From an uncultured Clostridia bacterium (lineage in GTDB: Bacteria > Bacillota > Clostridia > Oscillospirales > Ruminococcaceae): 64,000 nucleotides of DNA. Numbering within the stretch: the first letter of the stretch is position 1; every line of letters begins with the position of its first letter. The position numbers were made by a program, and so were the translations under genes. This document shows positions 16,958 to 24,832 of the stretch, piece by piece. Below the pieces are notes generated by a model, which worked only from the letters and a program-made list of their open reading frames with translations, searched no databases and had not been told where the DNA came from. The stretch is from positions 57,569 through 121,568 of the forward strand of contig CANQRG010000009.1 in NCBI GenBank assembly GCA_947626165.1, read 5' to 3'.

Positions 16958-18943
16958 CTATGACAACTTATTTTGTTCGTTAAATTCGTAATACTTATCA
17001 ATGGCTTCCTGTAATTTTTTTGTTGCCTCATCAAGACTAGTTTCAAGCTGACCGCCTGCAGATGTCTGATGTCCGCCGCCGCCAATAGACTCCATAACCA
17101 CCTGCACATTCATTTCTCCTATAGAACGTGCGGAAATAGATGTCTTGCCGTTGTCAGCGTAAACAACGAACGACGCCTTTACGCCCTCAATATACAACAA
17201 TTCGTCAGCCGCCTGAGGGGCGGCTATTCTTATAGTATCGCTGTTCTCGTCGTCAGTTACCGTTATTGCACAGCCCTTATACATAACCGAATTTTTAATA
17301 AGGTCAGTTTTTCTTTTATATAAATCAAACGAGGTCGAGAACATAGTTTTTACAGTTACCGTATCGGCGCCTGCGCGTTTAAGATACGCTGCCGCCTCGA
17401 ATGTTCTAACGCCTGTTCGCATAACAAAGTTTTTAGTGTCCAGCATAATTCCTGCCATAAGACACTCTGCAATACTCGGAGAAAGCTTGATATTATCTCC
17501 GAAATACTGCACAAGCTCTGTCACCATCTCAGAAGCTGAAGAAGCATAAGGCTCATGGTAGAACACAATATAATTTTCAATAGACTTTACCATTCTTCTG
17601 TGGTGGTCGATTACGATAACCTTGTCAAACATCTTGTATAACTCAACGCTGTCGAGGATTTCAGGATTATGAGTATCAACTATTATGAGCGTTGTTTTAT
17701 CAGTTTTCATTGAGATAGCAAGCTCAGGCGGAATGAAAAAGGTATCATTTTCATTTTTGTTTATATGTTCTATTAAGACCCCCGAAAGGTTCTCCTCAGG
17801 GTCAACAACAACATACGACTTCTTACCTATCTGTCGCATAAGAGTACATACTCCTATAGCCGAGCCGACGCTGTCGAGGTCGGCAAGCCTGTGTCCCATA
17901 ATTAAAACCAAATCCGACTGCTTTACGCTATCGTTAATTGCGTTAGCGATTATTCTTGTTTTTACCTTAGTTCTTTTTTCAATGCCTTTAGAAACTCCGC
18001 CGAAGAACTCAAACCCGTTATCCGTTTTAACTGCAGCCTGATCTCCGCCTCTTCCCAGACACATATCAAGCGCCTGTCTTGCATAGACCTCGCTCTCGTG
18101 GAGAGTTTTAGCTCCGTGACCAACGCCTATAGAAAGAGTGATCGTCTGTCTTTCTCCGATTTCTATTTTTCTCGCCTTATCAAGAATATCAAACCTGTTC
18201 TCTATAATTTTTGAAAGATGCCTTTCCTCAAGAACGACAAAGAATTTGTTATTTGAGATTTTCTTGGTAACTCCCGTTGTGCTGTCGATAAAATTTTCGA
18301 CAAGTTTTTCAATTTCGACTAAAATATGAGCCTTTTCGCTGTCTCTTGCATTTTCAAGCAAGTCCTCATAGTCGTCCACCGAAATTATCATAACCGAAGG
18401 ACGCGACTGCCTGTATTCGTAATCGAGGTTTACAAAGTCGGTTTCGTTTTTGAAATATATCATCGTAAGCCCTGAATCATTAGTCTCAGGTTTAACTGCC
18501 AAAGCACGGTAATACTTACCCTTATATGTAACCAGAGTACCCTTCTTAGTAAACAGCTTATTGAAATTAATATCCATAAGGTCGTCCAAACGAACGCCGA
18601 AAGCGTCCTTTTCTCTGAACACCTCTTTATCGAAGCGTGAGTTTAGCCAAACTATGACATTATTTTCGTCAATAATAAACGCAGGAGCGGGAAAGTTATA
18701 AAGAGTCTCACGCTGAGTGATAGAAATATCCCTTGACATTCGGGCTACATATCTCATTCTACCAAAATAAAACAGCACAAGCTCTATCGTCATAACAGCA
18801 AACCCTGCCAAAGCCAGAGCAAAAAGCGCTATACCAAGAACTTTATAATCAGTAGCCTTACGTATAAACAACGAAGAAAAAATTCCTGCTGCGCCTAGTA
18901 TTATATATGAAACTATAAAAAACGGAGAAAGTCTGTTTTTCAT
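16958..18943 (-). CDS. gdpP: Cyclic-di-AMP phosphodiesterase GdpP
   Basis: Membrane phosphodiesterase that hydrolyses c-di-AMP to pApA, controlling osmotic and cell wall homeostasis. From ATG 18943 (661 residues): two N-terminal TM helices, a PAS-like domain (TLYNFPAPAFIIDENN), a degenerate GGDEF domain (SVDDYEDLLENARDSE), then DHH-DHHA1 with GHRLADLDSVGSAIGV, VDTHNPE, IDHHRR and GGGHQTSAGGQ. The ORF-track GTG at 18973 sits one base from AGGAGG and is unlikely. The ATG comes after a hairpin that follows the same AGGAGG, an arrangement shared with rnj, hisD and engB. Confidence 0.95.
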   Translation of the reverse strand: MKNRLSPFFIVSYIILGAAGIFSSLFIRKATDYKVLGIALFALALAGFAVMTIELVLFYFGRMRYVARMSRDISITQRETLYNFPAPAFIIDENNVIVWLNSRFDKEVFREKDAFGVRLDDLMDINFNKLFTKKGTLVTYKGKYYRALAVKPETNDSGLTMIYFKNETDFVNLDYEYRQSRPSVMIISVDDYEDLLENARDSEKAHILVEIEKLVENFIDSTTGVTKKISNNKFFVVLEERHLSKIIENRFDILDKARKIEIGERQTITLSIGVGHGAKTLHESEVYARQALDMCLGRGGDQAAVKTDNGFEFFGGVSKGIEKRTKVKTRIIANAINDSVKQSDLVLIMGHRLADLDSVGSAIGVCTLMRQIGKKSYVVVDPEENLSGVLIEHINKNENDTFFIPPELAISMKTDKTTLIIVDTHNPEILDSVELYKMFDKVIVIDHHRRMVKSIENYIVFYHEPYASSASEMVTELVQYFGDNIKLSPSIAECLMAGIMLDTKNFVMRTGVRTFEAAAYLKRAGADTVTVKTMFSTSFDLYKRKTDLIKNSVMYKGCAITVTDDENSDTIRIAAPQAADELLYIEGVKASFVVYADNGKTSISARSIGEMNVQVVMESIGGGGHQTSAGGQLETSLDEATKKLQEAIDKYYEFNEQNKLS

Positions 18944-18981
18944 AATTGCGGCTATGCCCCCAAACGAGAGCACTCCTCCTT
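18944..18981 (-). promoter_or_regulatory. SD-hairpin-start element, gdpP
   Basis: Read on the minus strand: AAGGAGGAG, then TGCTCTC-GTTT-GGGGGCA (7-bp stem allowing G-U), then 11 bases and ATG. The linear SD-start distance is far too long for normal initiation unless the stem shortens it. Confidence 0.5.
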
Positions 18982-19039
18982 ACATAAATTTTATAATCAA
19001 AGAGTATTTGCCTGATATTATTTTATAGTATTTTATCCT

Positions 19040-19400
19040 TATTGTCAATGCCGGCGAGCCGCCGGAAGCTCTCTGCCTTTGGAAAGATTGTAAAAAGTGT
19101 TTTTTTATAAACGCAGATCAAAACGACTGCAATAACGACAGGACTTCGCTCCTTAACCCGCCGTTTATCAAATTATCCTTATTAATCTTACTAGCCAAAG
19201 GCGGCAGTGCCACCGGCGGCTTTCTGCCTTTGGAAAGATTGTAAAAAGTGTTTTCTTTTATAAACGCAAATTAAAACAACTGCAATAACGACAGGAATTC
19301 ACTCCTTGACCCGCCGTTTATCAAATTATCCTTTTAATCTTACTAGTCAAAGGCGGCAGTGCCACCGGCGGCTCGCCGGCTCGCCGGTATCTTGCTTCTA
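19040..19400. repeat. Composite repeat, copy 4, with a 151-bp tandem duplication
   Basis: A unit beginning TCTGCCTTTGGAAAGATTGT at 19072 is repeated at 19223 (period 151), with about 90% identity through AACCCGCCGTTTATCAAATT and AAAGGCGGCAGTGCCACCGG. CCGGCGAGCCGCCGG and CGGCTCGCCGG flank the pair. This explains the 420 bases between gdpP and rnj; no gene seen. Confidence 0.75.
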
Positions 19401-19402
19401 GA

Positions 19403-21463
19403 TCACGCCTCCATAATAATTGGCAAAATCATCGGATTGCGCTTTGTTTTCTGGTAAATAAAGTTTGAGAGAACGTCTTTCATTCTTATTTTGATAGCAT
19501 TCCACTCGGTTATGTCGTTTTCAAAACACTTTCTCAGCGTAGAAGACAACAGCTTTCTTGCGTCCTCCATAAGCTCCTCGCTCTCACGAACATAAACAAA
19601 GCCTCTCGATATTACATCAGGACCTGCAATAATCTCTCCGCTCGGCGAATTGACCGTTGCAATGGCAATAAGAAGTCCGTCCTGAGAAAGGTGTTTTCTG
19701 TCTCTCAAAACAATAGAGCCGACATCTCCGACGCCTAATCCGTCTACTAGTACCCTTCCTGCCTGGACTGAGCCTTTGACCCTCATATCAACGCCGTCAG
19801 TTTCAATAACATCGCCAATGCTGGAAATGATTATATTATTCTCGGCAATACCAAGCTTTCTAGCTGTCTCGGCGTGCTTTGCCAAATGTTTATACTCACC
19901 GTGAACGGGAATAAAAAACTTAGGCTTTGTAAGCGAAAGTATGAGCTTTTGTTCCTCCTGGCAGGCGTGACCCGAAACGTGAACGTCATACATTTTCTCA
20001 TATACAACTTCAGCGCCCGACTTCATAAGCTCATTTACAACATTTGTAACGAGCTTTTCATTACCCGGTATAGGCGTTGCGGAAATTATGATAAAGTCCT
20101 TTGGAGTTATGTTTACCTGCCTATGCTCGTTTCTCGACATTCTAGTAAGAGCAGACATAGGCTCGCCCTGACTTCCGGTAGTAATTATGACAAGCTGTTC
20201 GGGATTGTAATTCTTTATCTCGTCAATGTCTATAAGTATACCCTTAGGGCATTTTAAGTAACCAAGCTCGACGCTTTTTCCTATTACGTTTACCATACTT
20301 CTTCCCGAGACGGCAACCTTTCTTTTCTGCCGTTCGGCAATATTAATTATCTGCTGAACTCTGTGAATGTTAGAAGCAAACGTCGCAATAATTATTCTTC
20401 TTGTATCAGCCGTTGCAAACAGCTTTTCAAAACTTTCTCCAACAAGCCTCTCGCTCATTGTATAACCAGGTCTTTCCGAGTTTGTCGAATCTGACATAAG
20501 CGCCAAAACGCCCTTATTACCTAATTCAGCAAAACGTGCCAAATCAATAACCCCATCGTCAATAGGCGTAAAATCCACCTTGAAATCACCTGTGTGGCAG
20601 ATTATACCCGCAGGAGTGTGAAAAGCCAATCCCACAGCGTCAGGAATTGAATGGTTCACCCTGATAAACTCTACTGCCATACATCCGAGCCTTACCGTCT
20701 GCCCGGGTGTCACGTTGACAAGCTTAACGCCTTTTATTCCATGTTCTATCAGCTTTCCCTCTATAAGACCTATGGTCAGCCTTGTCGCATAAACAGGAGC
20801 CTTTACCTTTCTAAGCATATAGGGCAGTCCGCCTATGTGATCCTCATGACCGTGAGTTATAACAATTCCCCTTATTTTTTCAGCGTTTTTCTCCAGATAG
20901 TTATAGTCAGGTATAACAAGGTCAATACCCGGCATCTCGCTGTCCGGGAAAGCTATTCCCGAATCAAGGATTATTATATCATTTGAACACTCGATTACGG
21001 TCAGATTCTTTCCTATCTCATTAAGCCCTCCCAAGGGGATGATCTTAACAGGCGTTTTGCGCGCAGCGTCACGTTTTGGAGCCGTTCTCTGGTTTCTCGG
21101 CTTTGGAACATATGTTTTTGATGACCTTTTCACCGATCCTGCGCTTACGCTTTTTGCACTAGCTTCAGTTCTTGTATTTCTCTGTGCATTTAAAGCATTA
21201 CCTTTCTGCAAATTCGTTTTCCTGACTGACTGTGCATCACTTAAATTTCTCCCAGCACTATTTGACTTTTTACTGTTTACAGCCTGCTTTTCCGAGTTCT
21301 TTGCCAAAGACAAATTAATTTCAGACGTGTCGATAGTAATAAGATTCGTCAAGCCGTCGTCTGTCTTTCCGTTCACTGAAGACGGCTTTCCCCTTTGCTG
21401 TGATGAGCCCCTCTGCACTCTGTTATTGTAAGGGCTGTCAGGTCTGTTATTCTGTTTTTTCAT
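19403..21463 (-). CDS. rnj: Ribonuclease J
   Basis: Metallo-beta-lactamase/beta-CASP ribonuclease with endo- and 5'-3' exonuclease activity in mRNA and rRNA processing. From ATG 21463 (686 residues) there is a basic, Ser/Asn/Arg-rich, probably disordered extension of about 135 residues, then the core KIIPLGGLNEIGKNL, the catalytic THGHEDHIGGLPY, ICHTGDFKVDFTP, MSDSTNSERPGYTMSE, and PVHGEYKHL. The C-terminal domain is complete. The core alone (about 550) is the usual length, so the N-terminal extension is notable. A long structured leader and an SD-hairpin-start element lie upstream. Confidence 0.96.
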   Translation of the reverse strand: MKKQNNRPDSPYNNRVQRGSSQQRGKPSSVNGKTDDGLTNLITIDTSEINLSLAKNSEKQAVNSKKSNSAGRNLSDAQSVRKTNLQKGNALNAQRNTRTEASAKSVSAGSVKRSSKTYVPKPRNQRTAPKRDAARKTPVKIIPLGGLNEIGKNLTVIECSNDIIILDSGIAFPDSEMPGIDLVIPDYNYLEKNAEKIRGIVITHGHEDHIGGLPYMLRKVKAPVYATRLTIGLIEGKLIEHGIKGVKLVNVTPGQTVRLGCMAVEFIRVNHSIPDAVGLAFHTPAGIICHTGDFKVDFTPIDDGVIDLARFAELGNKGVLALMSDSTNSERPGYTMSERLVGESFEKLFATADTRRIIIATFASNIHRVQQIINIAERQKRKVAVSGRSMVNVIGKSVELGYLKCPKGILIDIDEIKNYNPEQLVIITTGSQGEPMSALTRMSRNEHRQVNITPKDFIIISATPIPGNEKLVTNVVNELMKSGAEVVYEKMYDVHVSGHACQEEQKLILSLTKPKFFIPVHGEYKHLAKHAETARKLGIAENNIIISSIGDVIETDGVDMRVKGSVQAGRVLVDGLGVGDVGSIVLRDRKHLSQDGLLIAIATVNSPSGEIIAGPDVISRGFVYVRESEELMEDARKLLSSTLRKCFENDITEWNAIKIRMKDVLSNFIYQKTKRNPMILPIIMEA

Positions 21464-21499
21464 CAGTGTCACGCTCTTTTTTAGAGCAAACCTCCTTTT
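21464..21499 (-). promoter_or_regulatory. SD-hairpin-start element, rnj
   Basis: Minus strand: AAAAGGAGG, TTT, then GCTCT-AAAAA-AGAGC, then GTGACACTG and ATG. The GTG immediately after the hairpin is an alternative start. It has the same design as gdpP, hisD and engB. Confidence 0.5.
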
Positions 21500-21833
21500 A
21501 AAGTATTAAAATTTTAAATCCGTAGCTTTTGTACCTGTTGCACAAGGTGTTTTCATACACTAAAAATCTGGGTCTTATTTTGAAAAAAGGCAAAACAAAA
21601 CCTTAAGGCTTAACCTTTTTAAGCCTACATTTCCGAATAATAAAACAATCTGAGAAATGAGATGGTTTTAGTATTTAGACTTCTCAGATAAAAACAGAAC
21701 CTCAGCGTTTAATACGCCCTGTCATTCTGTTTAACCCTAACGGGCATTTAACTTTAAGCTTCCGAACACAAATTATATTTTAGATTATACTCCATAAAAT
21801 TATTAATGTCAAGACGGCAAACTAATCCGGCTT
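21500..21833 (-). promoter_or_regulatory. Long structured 5' leader of rnj
   Basis: 334 bases without an ORF. Read toward rnj there are paired segments GCCCGTTAGGG...CAGGGC, TCTGAGAAGTC...CATTTCTCAGA and GGCTTAAAAAGGTTAAGCC. Multiple stems in this position suggest a regulated leader, perhaps for autoregulation by RNase J. No known riboswitch was recognised. Confidence 0.4.
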
Positions 21834-24158
21834 TTATACATATCCCTTAAGCTTTTTCTCTATACTATCACACATCGCTTGTGCCGTCTCTGCTTTTTCA
21901 GAATCAACATAAAGCATAAGACCTTTACCCTTGCTAACCGGTTTTATAACAGCCCTTGCTTTATTTTCATTTATAACTATACCCTCGTCTGAGCGCTTAT
22001 ATTTTGACTTGATTTCGCTCCAAAAGCTGTCTGTTTCCCTTTTGTCTCCAAGAGCCAAAAACCTCTCGCTTGCGTAAAACTCAGGGAGCTTTTCCAGTGC
22101 TTCTGACAGACTTATTTTCTCTTTTGTAAGATAACTCAAAATGTCTGCTATCAAATACATTCCGTCGTGAACATAACTATTGCTCTCTCTTGATGCCAAT
22201 TCCCGAGCCTTATCGTCAGCGTGGGAACAGCTTGAGCTAAAATATCTGTAAAGCTTAGCAGAATAATCTCTTGCAAGGTCGTCAAACACACTGGGAAAGG
22301 TAAACGGAATGGCAGTATCCTCGTTATTTTCCAAATGAATCTTTGTACAAAGCAAAACAAGTCTTTCGAAAACTACATATCCTGTTTTTTCAGAATATGC
22401 AGTAACCTTATGAGCATTGTCAAGAATGTGAAATACTATTTCCTCACCGTCAATGTCGTTAATCGGAGCAATGAGCCTGTCGATCTCCTGAGCCGTTTTC
22501 TCGTTAGATGTCTTAACGCTTACGTTTAAGCCATTAAGCCTTTTGGGAAGAACAGTCTTTAAATTCGACAAATACATTTCACTCAATCCTCCGCAGAAAA
22601 CATATTCTCCGAAAGCTGATATATCTACCAAACGGAAAACCCTTGTTTTTAGTCTGTGTTCTATTGAAGCCTCCATATCACGCTTTATTCTAAGACCTCC
22701 AGGGCATTTTAGCATAAGCCTGGGAGACGGATTTGCAGACAACACTGCATAAATGTCTGCTCTTAGGGTAATTGACGCAAAATCAGCGGCTCTTTCATGT
22801 GAAACTCCCAAATCCCACACAGAAACCCCTGTTGACATTATTCCCGACATAAGAGCTTTAGCATATGCCGAACAGCCAACGCTTTCACAGCAAATGAGTA
22901 CACTGCTGTGATTATCCAGCGCCGAGCCTATAGCACAGCCTAATGAAGCTGCCTGAACAGGAGAAATAAGCTTATCGCTTCCCTCCTCGTTAAATGAGAA
23001 ATCAGGCTTTGAACCGTAACGCAGATTGGTTTTTAACCTTGTGTTTTTTGCAAGAGTTTTTCCGCTCCACAGCTTTACTCCCTCGCTTATTATTGAGTTT
23101 TCCAAAACGGTCGAGCTTTCTCCCGCAACCGCAAGTCTTTCAAGCTCTGCACCGTTATCAATTCGAGAGTTTTTACATATAATTGCTTCCTGAACTTTTA
23201 TTCTGTCTCCTATTTTCGAATACTCCCCTATATACGAACCTGTAATATCGGTATTTTCTCCGATAACTGCATTATCCTCTATAACCGTTCCTCTGCCGAT
23301 TATGCACCCCATACCTATACTCACATTACTGCCGATATATAATGGCGGAATAAATGAAACCCCTCTGAACATATACGGCGTATTTGAATACACGCCGTCC
23401 TCAATAGGAACACCATTGTCAAAAATCTTTTCAGACACCGTTTTTTTCGCAGCTTTTAGCAAATCCTCCGTTGTTTCTATTCTTTGATAAAAAGGTTTAA
23501 AAGAACCTGCCTCGCAGTTTTCATCTGTATAGACGTATATATTATGTTCTCTTTTAAAATTCATCCACGAAAAAAGACTTTTTTTATCGCTTTTTGAATC
23601 GTTCTCATCAAGCAGTCTGCTAAGCATTTCTACAGATATAATATACACCGGAGCAGTTTTATAATTTGTCGAAGGAAAATCGCTCTTAACAGTTTTATAA
23701 AACCGCTCAAACCTGTTCTGCCCGTCAAACTCGACAGTTGTATCGTAATCCGAATCACTGCCATTTGCCTTTAACGCATACACACAGGCAAGTCCGCCTT
23801 TGCTCTTATGAAACTCGATCATCGCTTTAAAATCAAGCTTGAATATACCGTCAGCCTGAATAACCATAATTTCATCTCTGCCGTTCCAGAGTGTATTTAG
23901 AATATCCTTTGTTGACATACCCTCATTGCTCAAAAAAACATCGACATTTACATCACAGGCTATAAGTCGTTCAATATATTCCTTAGTATCTACGCTGTCA
24001 GTAACGACTGTGCAGTCGGTTATTCCGTTTTCTGATAAGTTGTCAAGAACATAGTCTATAATCTTTCTTGAGCAAAAAGAAAGAAGCTCGAGCGGAGTGT
24101 CAGTCGTAACAGGTTCAAGAGCCTCGTTTTCACTAGTGCAAAAAATAATTGTCTGCAT
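21834..24158 (-). CDS. Fused nucleotidyltransferase-LbH-phosphohexomutase homologue, both active sites degenerate
   Basis: 774 residues from ATG 24158 (GGGAGGAAACCTT upstream). Residues about 1-230 follow the sugar-nucleotidyltransferase fold but lack the Gly-rich GGxGTRL loop (IIFCTSENEALEPVTTDTP instead). About 250-390 is a left-handed beta-helix (IGSNVSIGMGCIIGRGTVIEDNAVIGENT). About 395-774 is a phosphoglucomutase/phosphomannomutase-like part whose phosphoserine loop TASHNP is replaced by LSANPSPRL. The parent fusion would make NDP-hexoses, but missing signatures in both domains suggest a regulatory or structural paralogue. It is monocistronic, upstream of rnj. Confidence 0.8.
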   Translation of the reverse strand: MQTIIFCTSENEALEPVTTDTPLELLSFCSRKIIDYVLDNLSENGITDCTVVTDSVDTKEYIERLIACDVNVDVFLSNEGMSTKDILNTLWNGRDEIMVIQADGIFKLDFKAMIEFHKSKGGLACVYALKANGSDSDYDTTVEFDGQNRFERFYKTVKSDFPSTNYKTAPVYIISVEMLSRLLDENDSKSDKKSLFSWMNFKREHNIYVYTDENCEAGSFKPFYQRIETTEDLLKAAKKTVSEKIFDNGVPIEDGVYSNTPYMFRGVSFIPPLYIGSNVSIGMGCIIGRGTVIEDNAVIGENTDITGSYIGEYSKIGDRIKVQEAIICKNSRIDNGAELERLAVAGESSTVLENSIISEGVKLWSGKTLAKNTRLKTNLRYGSKPDFSFNEEGSDKLISPVQAASLGCAIGSALDNHSSVLICCESVGCSAYAKALMSGIMSTGVSVWDLGVSHERAADFASITLRADIYAVLSANPSPRLMLKCPGGLRIKRDMEASIEHRLKTRVFRLVDISAFGEYVFCGGLSEMYLSNLKTVLPKRLNGLNVSVKTSNEKTAQEIDRLIAPINDIDGEEIVFHILDNAHKVTAYSEKTGYVVFERLVLLCTKIHLENNEDTAIPFTFPSVFDDLARDYSAKLYRYFSSSCSHADDKARELASRESNSYVHDGMYLIADILSYLTKEKISLSEALEKLPEFYASERFLALGDKRETDSFWSEIKSKYKRSDEGIVINENKARAVIKPVSKGKGLMLYVDSEKAETAQAMCDSIEKKLKGYV

Positions 24159-24229
24159 AAGGTTTCCTCCCATACTAAATTTTATAACTCATCTTTAGTA
24201 TGGGAATATTTAGCTATATTTATGCACCG

Positions 24230-24590
24230 GCGTGACGGCAACGGTGACGTTGCATCCGGTGCTGCCTATTATTAATTTGAAAAATGTTAAAGTTTGTGCA
24301 ACGGCAGGCTTATCAATTGACAATTGATAATGGACAATTGATAATTATCAGAAGCAAGAAACAAGAAAATCAGAGGCAAGAGGCAACGGTGCCGGCGTGA
24401 CGCCGGTGGCTCTGCTGCCTTTGGGCAGTTTGTCAAATGTGTTCACTTTGTAAAATGTCAGACTAGTACCTTGATGTAAGAAACCATAGGCAACGGTAAC
24501 GTTGCGTCCGGTGCTACCTATTATAAATTTGAAAAATGTTCAAATTGGTACAACGGCAGACCTATAAATACCGCAAAAAGTAAAATTATA
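24230..24590. repeat. Composite repeat, copy 5 (two related sub-copies)
   Basis: Holds two versions of GGCAACGGTGACGTTGC-atCCGGTGCTgCC followed by TATTATaAATTTGAAAAATGTT, at 24239 and 24489, the stem GCAACG-GTGA-CGTTGC, the stem CCGGCG-TGA-CGCCGG, TTGATAATTGACAATTG units and GCAAGAGGCAA. It fills the gap before the SRP RNA promoter; no gene seen. Confidence 0.7.
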
Positions 24591-24623
24591 TCGACAATTA
24601 TTGTAACAATTGTGTTCAACCCC

Positions 24624-24652
24624 TTGAAAAACAAAACGAACTATGGTATACT
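24624..24652 (+). promoter_or_regulatory. Promoter of the SRP RNA
   Basis: TTGAAA, 17 bases, TATACT, immediately upstream of the SRP RNA. Optimal sigma-A spacing. Confidence 0.8.
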
Positions 24653-24671
24653 AAGTGGGTAATAGGTTAAT

Positions 24672-24805
24672 TTGATCCGAGATATAGGTGTACAGGTCCT
24701 GTACAATGAAGCGCTGTGAACCATGTCAGGCGGGGAACCGAGCAGCATTAAGCAGAAAGTTTCATGTGATACAGTTTCGCCTGCACACCTATATGTCGGA
24801 TTGAA
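24672..24805 (+). ncRNA. ffs: Signal recognition particle RNA (small bacterial type)
   Basis: The ends GATCCGAGATATAGGTGT and ACACCTATATGTCGGAT pair almost perfectly into a long helix. The apical domain IV has GTCAGGCGGGGAACCGAGCAGC, the Ffh-binding core with GGAA-type tetraloop. At about 130 nt it lacks the Alu domain of Bacillus scRNA. It lies directly upstream of dnaX, its normal Firmicute location. It guides nascent membrane and secreted proteins to the translocon with Ffh/FtsY. The exact ends are estimated. Confidence 0.88.
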
Positions 24806-24832
24806 TGTTTTAAATTCAAGGGAGTGAAGTAT

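Noticed and set aside
18974-19402. Insertion sequence between gdpP and rnj
   Set aside because: No transposase frame and no terminal inverted repeat with target duplication; explained by a tandem duplication of the intergenic repeat.
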